Below are positions 32,519 to 40,718 of a stretch of 64,000 nucleotides of DNA, one piece after another. The notes below the pieces were generated by a model. It saw only the letters and a list, made by a program, of their open reading frames with translations. It did not search any database and was not told where the DNA came from. The DNA is from JBARDN01 sp963755705 (GTDB taxonomy: Bacteria > Desulfobacterota > Binatia > Binatales > Binataceae): assembly GCA_963755705.1 (NCBI GenBank), contig CAVWKW010000003.1, forward strand, positions 496,001 through 560,000, read 5' to 3'. The position numbers and the translations under genes are program-made. How positions within the stretch are numbered: the first letter of the stretch is position 1; each line of letters opens with the position of its first letter.

Positions 32519-33529
32519 TCAGCGTTGCTGTGGCATCCCGGCGCCGACCAGGAAGCTGACTTTTTTGGCGGCCTCGTCGCGCAGGGTGCGGCCGGTGAAG
32601 CGGATGAAAACGTCTTCGAGCGAGAGCTTGTGCACGCTGATCGAGGTGACGTGCGAGCCTGTCGCCTCGACGCGATCTATGAGGCGCGGGATGATATGCG
32701 CGCCGTCGTCGGTGGCGATGATCAGCTTGCCGCCGCCGTCGTCGATAACTTCCTGGGCGAAGCTCTCGGCGCGCAGCGCGAGCGCGACCGCGGCCGCGTC
32801 GCCGGTGACTTCGATCTCGACCCGGTCGGCGCCGTTGACGAGCTTCTTCAAACCGATCGGAGTATCGAGCGCGATAACCTTGCCGTGATCGACGATCGCG
32901 ATCCGGTCGCATAGCTGCTCGGCTTCGTCCATGTAGTGAGTCGTAAGCGAGACGGTAATCTCGCTTTCGTTGCGCAGCTCGCCCAGGAGATCCCACACCG
33001 CGCGGCGGCTTTGCGGATCGAGTCCGATAGTCGGTTCGTCAAGGAACAGGACTTCGGGCGAATGGATAAGGCCGCGCGCGATCTCGAGCCGCCGGCGCAT
33101 CCCGCCCGAGTAGGTGGCGACGAGGTCGTGGGCGCGCTCGGTCAGCTTGACCATGTCGAGCAGGCGCCGGGCGCGGGTATGACGCTGCGCGCGCGGGACG
33201 CCGTAGAAGGCGCCGTAGATATCGATATTCTCCCATCCGGTGAGATCAAGATCGGAGGTGAGCGCCTGCGGGATGACGCCGATCTTCTGGCGCACGCGGC
33301 GCGGATGGCGCGCGACGTCGTCGCCGGCGACGGTTGCTTTTCCGCTGGTCGGCGGAATCAGCGTCGTCAGCATCCTGACCAGCGTGGTCTTGCCCGCGCC
33401 GTTGGGGCCGAGCAAGCCGAAGACCTCGCCACGGCTGACCTCGAAGCTCACGCCCTCGACGGCGGTGAAGCTACCGAAGCGCTTGGTCAGATTTTCGGTT
33501 TGAATCGCTGCTGAGCCGGGTTCCATCAT
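32519..33529 (-). CDS. ABC transporter ATP-binding protein (DrrA/YbhF type)
   Basis: 336 residues. Walker A GPNGAGKTT near residue 40, signature YSGGMRRRLEIARGL near 141, Walker B LFLDEPTIGLDP near 163, H-loop TTHYMDEAEQLCDR. The C-terminal DUF4162-type part is typical of DrrA. The start at 33529 overlaps the membrane fusion protein gene by 59 bases, so translation is coupled. It energises the permease encoded next. Confidence 0.95.
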   Translation of the reverse strand: MMEPGSAAIQTENLTKRFGSFTAVEGVSFEVSRGEVFGLLGPNGAGKTTLVRMLTTLIPPTSGKATVAGDDVARHPRRVRQKIGVIPQALTSDLDLTGWENIDIYGAFYGVPRAQRHTRARRLLDMVKLTERAHDLVATYSGGMRRRLEIARGLIHSPEVLFLDEPTIGLDPQSRRAVWDLLGELRNESEITVSLTTHYMDEAEQLCDRIAIVDHGKVIALDTPIGLKKLVNGADRVEIEVTGDAAAVALALRAESFAQEVIDDGGGKLIIATDDGAHIIPRLIDRVEATGSHVTSISVHKLSLEDVFIRFTGRTLRDEAAKKVSFLVGAGMPQQR

Positions 33530-34370
33530 TGCGTAAAAACGTCACTTCCGCGGTCATTCCGGGTTTCAAATCGCCGCCGCCCTGGAGCACCTGCACTTTG
33601 ACATAGAAGGTGCGGATATCCTGGCGGCCGCGGCGTACGTCGTGCTCGGTGGCGAACTGTCCTTCCTGTCCGATCGCGATTACGCGTCCGCTGAAGGTCA
33701 GCGGTGGATTGGTCGGCAGCCGCACCTGCGCGGGTTTGCCGATATAGAGCGAGCCCAGGTCGGTTTCCTCGACGTCAACGCGGGCCCAGATGGTCGAGAG
33801 ATCGTCGACCGTCAGGATTGGAGTGCCCGGCGTCACCCATTCGCCGACTTCGAGCGCCTTGCTGACGATCACGCCGTTGACCGGCGCGAGGATTTTGGTG
33901 TCGCGCAACTGGTCCTGGTAAAAATCCACGTTGGCGCGCGCGTTGGATACCGCGGCGAGATCCTGATCGACGGCGGTCTTTGCGTCGTCGTGATCCTTGG
34001 CCGGGATGATGTGCTCGGCGAAGAGCTTGTCGTCGCGCGCGGAATCGCGCCGGGCCTGCGCGAGATCAGCCATCGCTTTTTCAAGGCTCGCGCGCGCCTG
34101 CGCGAGCTGGTTGCGCAGATCGATATCCTCGATCTCGCAGACGACCTCGCCCTTATGCACGGGGTCGCCCTCGATCAGCGTGAGCTTTGCGATTCGGCCC
34201 GGGATGCGGCTGGTGATATTGACCTCGGGCGCTTCGATCATCCCGACTGCGGCAATTTTGGTGGTGTCAACCGCGGGCCACAGATAGCGGCTGCCGAAAA
34301 TATAGAAACCCCAGCCGAGCGCGGCGAGGATCGCGAGCGTGATAATTCGCCGAATAATTTTTCGAATCAT
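33471..34370 (-). CDS. HlyD-family membrane fusion protein
   Basis: 299 residues. One membrane helix near the N-terminus (ITLAILAALGWGFYIFGSRY), then a lipoyl-like beta segment (GMIEAPEVNITSRIPGRIAK), a long alpha hairpin (residues ~90-165, QARASLEKAMADLAQARRDS), and the returning half-motif APVNGVIVSKALEVGEWVTP, the order found in YhiI/YbhG and EmrA proteins. It links the inner-membrane ABC transporter with an outer-membrane channel in the periplasm. Upstream lies the TetR gene (nine bases), downstream the ATPase gene. Confidence 0.92.
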   Translation of the reverse strand: MIRKIIRRIITLAILAALGWGFYIFGSRYLWPAVDTTKIAAVGMIEAPEVNITSRIPGRIAKLTLIEGDPVHKGEVVCEIEDIDLRNQLAQARASLEKAMADLAQARRDSARDDKLFAEHIIPAKDHDDAKTAVDQDLAAVSNARANVDFYQDQLRDTKILAPVNGVIVSKALEVGEWVTPGTPILTVDDLSTIWARVDVEETDLGSLYIGKPAQVRLPTNPPLTFSGRVIAIGQEGQFATEHDVRRGRQDIRTFYVKVQVLQGGGDLKPGMTAEVTFLRNDGTRLSSDSNRKSDQALR

Positions 34371-34379
34371 GTGGAGCGC

Positions 34380-35045
34380 TTACTGGGTATGTGCTGGGCG
34401 GCGTCCGTTGGAATTTGGCTCGATGCTGAGTGCGTGCAGGACCATCTCGCCAACCTCGGCGGTGATCTCGTCGATCGGGCGGCGCGCCTCGTAATAGAGC
34501 ATCACCGAACGCATCCCACCCAAAACCGCGTGGGTCGCGAGCAGCGCGTCGCCGGGGCGAAATGCGCCGGACTGCATCCCTTCTTCGATAAGCGTGGTGA
34601 AGAAGCGCACGCCGCGATCGCGCCATCCCTGGATCAGGCGGTTGCGCGCCTGCGCCATCCGCGGCTCTTCGGTATAGATGAGGCGCAGCAGGTCGCGGCG
34701 TTGATTGTAGAACTGGATCGTCAGCGTGACGGCGTGGTGCAGCCGATCCGTGACCGGCGAGGCGGGATCGACGGTCGAGGCGTAGTTGCGCGCGATCGTC
34801 TCGAGGCCGTCGCTCAGAATCTCGAGGTAGAGATCTTCCTTGGACTGGAAATAGAGGTAGAGCGTGCCCTTGGCGACGCCGGCGGCGTCGGCGACACGAT
34901 CCATCGTGACGGCCTGGTAAGGCTCATAGGCGAACAGGCGGAGACCCGAGGCGAGAATCCGCTCGCGCTTGGAAGGTGGCGTCGCGGGCGCGGGCGGCAG
35001 CATCGGAGATGCGGCGGAGTGGGCTTCTGCGGTTGCACGCTTCAT
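34380..35045 (-). CDS. TetR/AcrR-family regulator of the efflux operon
   Basis: 221 residues. After a Pro/Ala-rich start the HTH is KRERILASGLRLFAYEPYQA then VTMDRVADAAGVAKGTLYLYFQSKEDLYLE. First gene of the operon with membrane fusion protein, ATPase and permease. A perfect palindrome ACTGAC-CA-GTCAGT lies at 35048-35061, two bases upstream of the start codon, so autorepression is very likely. Its ligand is probably a substrate of the exporter. Confidence 0.92.
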   Translation of the reverse strand: MKRATAEAHSAASPMLPPAPATPPSKRERILASGLRLFAYEPYQAVTMDRVADAAGVAKGTLYLYFQSKEDLYLEILSDGLETIARNYASTVDPASPVTDRLHHAVTLTIQFYNQRRDLLRLIYTEEPRMAQARNRLIQGWRDRGVRFFTTLIEEGMQSGAFRPGDALLATHAVLGGMRSVMLYYEARRPIDEITAEVGEMVLHALSIEPNSNGRRPAHTQ

Positions 35046-35047
35046 AA

Positions 35048-35061
35048 ACTGACCAGTCAGT
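35048..35061. promoter_or_regulatory. TetR operator (palindrome ACTGAC-CA-GTCAGT)
   Basis: Six-base perfect arms with a two-base centre directly before the ATG of the TetR gene; the TGAC..GTCA core is common in operators of this family. It would control the whole efflux operon. Confidence 0.65.
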
Positions 35062-35110
35062 CATTCTGGAATAGTTGCGGAAACGAGTCAAACCAGTGAG
35101 TTCCGCATCC

Positions 35111-35698
35111 TTATTTCTTGCGCTCGAGCTCAACCGTCAGCTCAGCGAGTGCCTGGCGGACGCTGTCGGCATAGGGCTGAAAGTCTTTTTGGGGGTCGAG
35201 CGGTCCGCCCTTGAGCATTTCATGCGTGAGCGTGATCTTTGGCATCGTCGGCGCCAGGCGCATCTTCACGGCCTCGGTCACCTGCCTGAGTTGCGCGGCG
35301 CATTTGTCGCCTCCGTGAATCCCGTAGGTGACGATCACGCCGGGTTTCCCGTTCCACTCTTTATAGAGATGGTCGAGCGCATTTTTGAGCGAAGCCGGAT
35401 AACCCCAGTTGTATTGCGGCGTGACGAACATCACGGCGTCGGCGCCGGCGATCTTGCGGCTCCAGGCGCGGGTATGTTCCTGAGTGTAGCCGCCGAGCGC
35501 CGGGATGCCGGGCTCATCGCCGGTCGGCAAGGGCCAGTCGGCCAGGTCCACCAGCTCGCAGTTCAGGTTGCTCGAGGCGCGCGCGATCGCGACCACCCAG
35601 GCGGCTATTTTCGGGCACAGGCGGCCGGAGCGGGTGCTGCCCATTATCACAACAACGGCGCGCCCGGGATTTGAATCTGAATCAGATGCGTGTACCAT
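35111..35698 (-). CDS. NADPH-dependent FMN reductase family protein
   Basis: 195 residues from ATG 35698. The flavodoxin-like FMN_red pattern is complete: GSTRSGRLCPKIAAWV near residue 20 binds FMN phosphate, and TPQYNWGYPASLKNALDHLY near 95 is the characteristic PEYN-like motif. Members are quinone or chromate reductases or azoreductases in the cytoplasm. It is divergent from a MarR-type gene with only 38 bases between the starts, so that regulator is its probable repressor. Confidence 0.9.
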   Translation of the reverse strand: MVHASDSDSNPGRAVVVIMGSTRSGRLCPKIAAWVVAIARASSNLNCELVDLADWPLPTGDEPGIPALGGYTQEHTRAWSRKIAGADAVMFVTPQYNWGYPASLKNALDHLYKEWNGKPGVIVTYGIHGGDKCAAQLRQVTEAVKMRLAPTMPKITLTHEMLKGGPLDPQKDFQPYADSVRQALAELTVELERKK

Positions 35699-35749
35699 AC
35701 ATGGACTTATAGCAGGCGGCTGCGGGAGTGTAAAGCGTGCATAGTACAC
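35690..35749. promoter_or_regulatory. divergent MarR-type operator region
   Basis: GTGTACCATAC (35690-35700) and GCATAGTACAC (35739-35749) form an imperfect inverted repeat (9 of 11) that lies over both translation starts of the FMN reductase and MarR genes. The left arm also contains CCATACATGG. A MarR dimer bound here would block both promoters. Confidence 0.5.
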
Positions 35750-36210
35750 ACAATACTGACGGGCTCGCGGCGGCGCTCCTCGATTTGGTCGGGATGCTGA
35801 ATAGTCCGCGGCAGGATGACGTGTTGTTGCGCGAGGCCGGGGTTTCGATCGATCGCGCGCTCTTCCCGCTCCTGGTCAGGATCGGCGCGGCTGGCTCTCT
35901 GAGCGTGGCCGAGTTGGCTGAACGGGCGGGACGCGACCATTCGACCGTCAGCAGGCAGACGGCCAGGCTGGCAAAACTTGGGCTCGTCACCCGCCGGCAG
36001 GCGACGCGCGACCAGCGTGTGCGCGAGGCGGTTATAACCGCCGACGGGCGCCGCTTTGTGCGGGCGATCACGATCGCGCGGCGGCGGCTTTTCGGAAAGC
36101 TGCTTGCCGGCTGGAGCGCTAAAGATCGCGAAGGGCTGGCCCGTCTCAATCGCAAATTGGCTGATGCGATGATGAACGCCCGCGCATCATGGGACCGCCT
36201 GCATCCCTGA
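35737..36210 (+). CDS. MarR-family transcriptional regulator
   Basis: 157 residues from GTG 35737. Winged HTH with LSVAELAERAGRDHSTVSRQ, TARLAKLGLVTRRQATRDQR, VREAVITADGRRF: recognition helix and wing as in MarR/SlyA. No cysteine-based redox sensor seen. Divergent from an FMN/quinone-reductase-type gene, a common arrangement for electrophile- or oxidant-responsive repressors. Confidence 0.92.
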   Translation: MHSTHNTDGLAAALLDLVGMLNSPRQDDVLLREAGVSIDRALFPLLVRIGAAGSLSVAELAERAGRDHSTVSRQTARLAKLGLVTRRQATRDQRVREAVITADGRRFVRAITIARRRLFGKLLAGWSAKDREGLARLNRKLADAMMNARASWDRLHP

Positions 36211-36262
36211 CGCAGGCGCCGCGAGTGCCTGGCGTGACGCCGCCGTGGTATGCATCAGCACG

Positions 36263-37096
36263 ATGCATCACGAAGTAAAGCTCAACTTGTCCGAGGGGCT
36301 GTGGCGCGCGATTCAAAAACGCCGCGGCGAGACCGGGGAATCGATTCGGCACATCGTCAGCGCGGCGCTGGCGAGCCATCTCGAGGTCGATCATCGCACA
36401 CTGTTCCAGGTCTCGACCTCGGCGGCGCTGGTGCAGGGAATCTACGACGGCGCGGTGACGGTAGCGACGCTGAGGGAGCATGGCGACTTCGGTCTCGGAA
36501 CGTTCGAGCATCTGGACGGCGAGATGATCGTGCTCGAGGGCGAATTCTTCCAGGTGCGCGGCGATGGCTCGGTTCGGGTGGCTGAGAGTGCGGCACAGAG
36601 CCCGTTCGCGGTGGTGACGCGGTTTGCCGCGGACGACGAGCTATCGATCTCGGGCGGCCTTGACCTGGCGGCGCTGTGTGAGGCTATCGACAAGCGCCGC
36701 GGATCGAACAATCTGTTCTACGCGATCCGGATCGACGCGCATTTCGGTCATTTGCAGGTTCGGGCGGCCTGCAAATCAGCGCAGGGTGTGCCGCTCGCGC
36801 AGGCGACGAGTCATCAGGCGGAGTTCGAGTTCAGCGACGTGCGCGGAACGCTGGTCGGATTCTGGGCGCCGCGGTACTCAGCCGCGTTCAGTATCGCAGG
36901 ATATCACTTTCATTTTCTCTCGGATGACCGCAGCCACGGAGGTCATTTGCTTCGATGCGAAATAAACGGTGCCCGGATCCGGCTTCAGCGTGAGGGCAGC
37001 TTTCAGGTCGCGCTGCCGGAAAGCGCGGAGTTCCTGAAGAGCGATCTGACCCGCGATCCCACGAGCGATCTGGATAAAGCCGAAAAACCTCACTGA
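36263..37096 (+). CDS. acetolactate decarboxylase with N-terminal ribbon-helix-helix-like segment
   Basis: 277 residues from ATG 36263. The catalytic part matches AlsD/BudA: TLFQVSTSAALVQGIYDGAV, HGDFGLGTFEHLDGEMIVLE near residue 75, and the metal-site block YHFHFLSDDRSHGGHLLRCE near 213, which supplies the zinc-ligand histidines. It converts acetolactate to acetoin. Before the catalytic domain is an extra ~45-residue stretch HHEVKLNLSEGLWRAIQKRR, GETGESIRHIVSAALASHLE, which has the beta-helix-helix look of CopG/MetJ DNA-binding proteins and is absent from classical AlsD. No alsS or other acetoin gene is adjacent. A GTG/ATG a few codons upstream (36245) is also possible. Confidence 0.85.
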   Translation: MHHEVKLNLSEGLWRAIQKRRGETGESIRHIVSAALASHLEVDHRTLFQVSTSAALVQGIYDGAVTVATLREHGDFGLGTFEHLDGEMIVLEGEFFQVRGDGSVRVAESAAQSPFAVVTRFAADDELSISGGLDLAALCEAIDKRRGSNNLFYAIRIDAHFGHLQVRAACKSAQGVPLAQATSHQAEFEFSDVRGTLVGFWAPRYSAAFSIAGYHFHFLSDDRSHGGHLLRCEINGARIRLQREGSFQVALPESAEFLKSDLTRDPTSDLDKAEKPH

Positions 37097-37321
37097 TTAT
37101 TTCGTCCGGCTGGGACGAAGGCTGGTGTGGTCAATTTCCTCTTCATTGGGGAAGGCGGAGGCTATCTAGTTTCCGGCAAAAAGTGTTGTGCAAAGGGCGA
37201 TTTAACCGGGTTCTGTAGAGCACCCCGTACGCAGAAAAGAACTTGACGATCGCTGCGGCGGGGCTGAGAATCGTACAGATGAAAATTAATAAGGGAATTT
37301 CCGGCTGAAAGCCGGGTAGAA

Positions 37322-37708
37322 ATGGAATTCCTCGCCAATCGTACACTTCGATTCTTGTGCGCGCTTGCCTTCTCGATCCTTATCGCGGGCTGTTTTGGCC
37401 CTGGAGGAGGATATTATGGAGGTGGCGGCGGTTATCCTGGCTACTCTGGTTATTCGGGTTCCTACCCCGACTATATATACCGCGGATGGGGCGGGCATCC
37501 GGCTTATGGTTATAGCGGAGGTGCGTGGGGCGGATATGCGCCCGGCCGTCAGACCTGGGCCGCGAGCAGCCGTGGGCGGACCAGCTGGGGACGAGGAGCG
37601 CCTGCGGGACACGTTGGAGGCGGTGAGCATGGCGGGGGTGTCGCACATAGCGCGGGACCCGCACACGGCGGCGCCGGCGGAGAGCACGGCGGCGGCGATC
37701 ATCGTTGA
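37322..37708 (+). CDS. small glycine-rich lipoprotein
   Basis: 128 residues. Signal with lipobox (FLCALAFSILIAGC) then a low-complexity mature part rich in Gly, Tyr and His (GGGYYGGGGGYPGYSGYSGS, GGAGGEHGGGDHR). In many genomes a DUF3300 protein with a Gly/His-rich tail precedes the DUF2950 gene; this may be a short relative of that tail. Upstream, 37097-37321 shows nothing recognisable. Confidence 0.65.
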   Translation: MEFLANRTLRFLCALAFSILIAGCFGPGGGYYGGGGGYPGYSGYSGSYPDYIYRGWGGHPAYGYSGGAWGGYAPGRQTWAASSRGRTSWGRGAPAGHVGGGEHGGGVAHSAGPAHGGAGGEHGGGDHR

Positions 37709-37818
37709 TGGCTGTGTTACCGGAGCGCGATAATCATTTAGAGTTTACCAGTCGAATAGTCATATCGTGAACGCATCTCAAGGCGCTCAAACTATACTTC
37801 GGGTTCAGGAACAAACCA

Positions 37819-38805
37819 ATGCTTCAAGCAACAGACGATAATCGACAGAGCAATCGGCGGCGCCTCGCTCTGACGCTCGTCCTCATTGGGCTCGCGATCG
37901 GGCTGAGCCCCTGCCGAGCGGTCTTCGCTCAAGATCCGGGACAAAAGCCGTTCAGCTCACCGCAGGACGCAGCCGCGGCGCTGGACACGGCCATGAGGGA
38001 CAATAGCGATCAGCAGGTGCTCGCGATTTTGGGCTCCTCCGCTCAGTCTCTGATTACGTCTGGCGATCCGGTTACGGACAAAGCCAACCGCGCCAACTTT
38101 GTCAAACGGTATGCGCAACTGCATCAGTTCACCACCGCCGGCGATGGACGAGTGTTTCTGTATATCGGCGAGGATAACTGGCCGACGCCTATTCCGCTTC
38201 AGAAGAGCGGGTCTCAATGGTATTTCGACACCGCATACGGCAAAGAAGAAATACTATATCGGAATATCGGCTGGAATGAGCTCAAGGTAATCAGAGTCTG
38301 CAAGGCGATCGTCGAAGCGGAGCATGATTACTATTCGAAGGATCATGACGCCAGCTCGGTGCATCAATATACTCAGAACTTCAGCAGCGCGCCTGGAACT
38401 CAAAATGGACTATACTGGCAGGTCAAGGCGGGGCAGGAGCCCGAAAGTCCGCTCGGACCACTGGTGGCGGAAGCCGCCGCGGAGGGTTATTCACATCGGA
38501 CCGCAAGGCCGCAGCGTCCGTTCCATGGTTATGTCTATCGTCTTCTGACGCGACAGGGCGCGAACGCCGCGGGCGGAGCCAAGGACTATATTGTTAATGG
38601 CGCGATGACCGGAGGCTTTGCGGTGGTTGCATATCCAGTCAGCTACCGCGTGACGGGAGTGATGACCTTCGTCGTGAACCAGGACGGACAGATTTACCAA
38701 AAGGATTTGGGTGCGGATACTGAAGCGGCTGCCTCTGCGATGACGGAATATAATCCTGACTCGACCTGGACCGCGGTTACGCAGAACGAGGCCGACTCGG
38801 ACTGA
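37819..38805 (+). CDS. DUF2950-family exported protein
   Basis: 328 residues. Hydrophobic signal (ALTLVLIGLAIGLSPCRAVF) then the DUF2950 hallmark features: QKPFSSPQDAAAALDTAMRD, WYFDTAYGKEEILYRNIGWN, RPFHGYVYRLLTRQGANAAG, YIVNGAMTGGFAVVAYPVSY. Family function unknown; exported. The short Gly-rich lipoprotein just upstream on the same strand is a likely operon partner. Confidence 0.88.
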   Translation: MLQATDDNRQSNRRRLALTLVLIGLAIGLSPCRAVFAQDPGQKPFSSPQDAAAALDTAMRDNSDQQVLAILGSSAQSLITSGDPVTDKANRANFVKRYAQLHQFTTAGDGRVFLYIGEDNWPTPIPLQKSGSQWYFDTAYGKEEILYRNIGWNELKVIRVCKAIVEAEHDYYSKDHDASSVHQYTQNFSSAPGTQNGLYWQVKAGQEPESPLGPLVAEAAAEGYSHRTARPQRPFHGYVYRLLTRQGANAAGGAKDYIVNGAMTGGFAVVAYPVSYRVTGVMTFVVNQDGQIYQKDLGADTEAAASAMTEYNPDSTWTAVTQNEADSD

Positions 38806-38815
38806 AGTAACGCCG

Positions 38816-40087
38816 TTACTCACTTCGCGGGCGCGTCCGTACCAGCACTATTACCGCCATCAACGCCAGCCATGAGCGCAGCGTCTGCAAGTACTGCTCA
38901 TTGGCCATGGTGAAGTAATGCGGCAGCGGCAGAAACACGAAGATGCTGGCGAAGAGGATGGGATGCGGCAGGCCGCGCAGGCGGCCGGTGATTAAACCAA
39001 AGATTACGATGCTCAGCGGGACGAGCGCGGAGACCAGCGCCACGTTGGTGATTATGAAACCCTGCCCGGAATACGGCTTCCCAGGCTCCCAGGGCCACTG
39101 TTGGAAGATATCAGTGCACCAGGCGACGTAGATACGCTCGGCGGCGCGCAGCGCTGTTTCAGACGGATGCGCCTTGATGTATTGGAATGCGCGAGCGCGG
39201 GAATAGCGCACATATTCAATCTCGCCCAGAGATTTGGATAGCGCCAGCTCGTGCGGGTCTTGAGTAGGATGCGCTGAAACGATCTGCTGGCAGATCGACC
39301 CATTCGGATTGTTACCCTGGAATAGTTCATACGCAGCATTCGAGCGGATCGGAACGAAGCAGCCGAATCTCAGTGCGTCGCGGACGAGCCACGGACCGAT
39401 AATAGCCGTCGCTACAATTCCGGAGACGACGGCGGCCCGCAGAACGCCGGCGCGGCGGAACTTGTTCTCGAGCAGCGGAGTGACCAGCGCCATCGCGAAA
39501 ATCGGCAAAGGCGTGACGTTGATCAATGCCATCAATCCGCCGAGCGCGCCGAGCGTCGAACCGGAATAGATAGTCGGCTCATCGCACCACCATAGCCCCG
39601 CGTAAATCAGGGCGACGAGGATCAGCTCCTGCCAGACCAGATACCAAAGTTCAGGAAACCTCATCACCGATTCCGGCCAGAGACAGAACAGCAGTCCCAC
39701 GAGCGCGGCCGTATATGACGGAAGGCCGGATACTCGGTGCGTGAGATAGCGGGCGACGAGCCAATAGAAAGATGCGGACAGCGCGCTCGGAACGATTTGC
39801 AACACGATCAGCACCCGGCGCGCGTGTCCGGAAGCGTCGCCGAGCAACTTCATCACGGTGGCCCACAAAAATGGAACCAACGGGCAGAGCCACGCGGTTG
39901 GCTGATTGCCGTGAAAGAACGGCGAGCTGAAGCCGCGCCCGTCAAAGAGATTGGTTGCGATATTTCCCATCTCCCACAGGCCAAATTCGGCGCCTCCCCA
40001 AATCTTCGGGCGCATCCAGATGAAGACCAGCAGGTACCCGATACGGACCGCCAAAGCGACGAGGAAGACGCGCAGGAAGCCCGTCAA
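38816..40087 (-). CDS. membrane glycosyltransferase-like protein (GT39/ArnT type)
   Basis: 423 residues with about ten membrane helices. The first outside loop (residues ~30-60) has GAEFGLWEMGNIATNLFDGR and FSSPFF, which resembles the acidic D/E-containing loop of C-type glycosyltransferases such as ArnT and PMT. A long periplasmic stretch near residues 255-340 (NAAYELFQGNNPNGSICQQI...) follows. It would use a polyprenyl-phosphate sugar and transfer it at the periplasmic face. Convergent with DUF2950 and upstream of tRNA-Arg; not in an obvious operon. Acceptor unknown. Confidence 0.7.
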   Translation of the reverse strand: MTGFLRVFLVALAVRIGYLLVFIWMRPKIWGGAEFGLWEMGNIATNLFDGRGFSSPFFHGNQPTAWLCPLVPFLWATVMKLLGDASGHARRVLIVLQIVPSALSASFYWLVARYLTHRVSGLPSYTAALVGLLFCLWPESVMRFPELWYLVWQELILVALIYAGLWWCDEPTIYSGSTLGALGGLMALINVTPLPIFAMALVTPLLENKFRRAGVLRAAVVSGIVATAIIGPWLVRDALRFGCFVPIRSNAAYELFQGNNPNGSICQQIVSAHPTQDPHELALSKSLGEIEYVRYSRARAFQYIKAHPSETALRAAERIYVAWCTDIFQQWPWEPGKPYSGQGFIITNVALVSALVPLSIVIFGLITGRLRGLPHPILFASIFVFLPLPHYFTMANEQYLQTLRSWLALMAVIVLVRTRPRSE

Positions 40088-40261
40088 TGGCGGGTCAAGC
40101 GGAAACCATCTCTCGAGAGTTCTCAGTGCGACTTCCCCTTTTGAGGCCGGTTCAGATTCGCACCATTACGACTACTGCGTATCGCGACGCAACCGCGGTG
40201 CTGTTCTATGCGGCCTAGCGCGGGAGCTCGGGTGTGCTAAATTCTTGTTCTCGATTGACGG

Positions 40262-40335
40262 GCGCCCATAGCTCAACTGGACAGAGCATCAGACTTCGGA
40301 TCTGAGGGTTGGGGGTTCGAATCCCTCTGGGCGCA
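40262..40335 (+). tRNA. tRNA-Arg (anticodon TCG)
   Basis: Full cloverleaf in 74 bases: acceptor GCGCCCA/TGGGCGC plus discriminator A, D stem GCTC/GAGC, anticodon stem TCAGA/TCTGA with loop CTTCGGA (anticodon TCG), T arm GGGGG-TTCGAAT-CCCTC. CCA is not encoded. It is followed by an integrase gene and therefore a likely attachment site. Confidence 0.93.
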
Positions 40336-40480
40336 AAGGGTTTTCTCCGCTGGCGGGCGTGGCTGACAGCCATTTTGACAGCCATTGGGTTCGGAATCGT
40401 ACGCAAAGCGGTATCAAGCTCGGAGTCGTCGGATGCGGGATTGCCGTCCTGGCCGATGGACGGCTGGCGAGTCGCGGGGC

Positions 40481-40600
40481 AAGGTTCTCAACATTCTCAC
40501 GTAAGGTTCTCAGAATTTCATTGAGAATCTTGGTGCTTCGTCCATATGGAATAAGGACGAAACTAACATTCTCACGACTTTCGTATGTGGTGAGAACCTT
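40481..40600. promoter_or_regulatory. cluster of TTCTCA repeats, probable integrase arm-binding sites
   Basis: Two copies of AAGGTTCTCA (40481-40490, 40503-40512) and its exact complement TGAGAACCTT (40591-40600); two copies of ACATTCTCACG (40491-40501, 40567-40577); one further TTGAGAATC at 40521-40529. Six TTCTCA/TGAGAA hexamers in about 112 bases between the tRNA gene and the integrase gene, where attP arm sites are expected. Confidence 0.6.
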
Positions 40601-40718
40601 GACGCACTTAGATCGGGCGTTCGCCGATTGAAAAACGTAGCAGGTACGCGGCTATTCCAAAGACGGCGCGGCTTTGCCGTCCGTTGCATGCGCCAGCGTG
40701 CGCTAGAGTTCGAGAGCC

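Noticed and set aside
33642..35099. Long plus-strand open frame opposite the efflux operon
   Set aside because: Antisense to the membrane fusion protein and TetR genes, which have clear motifs; the product has no domain.
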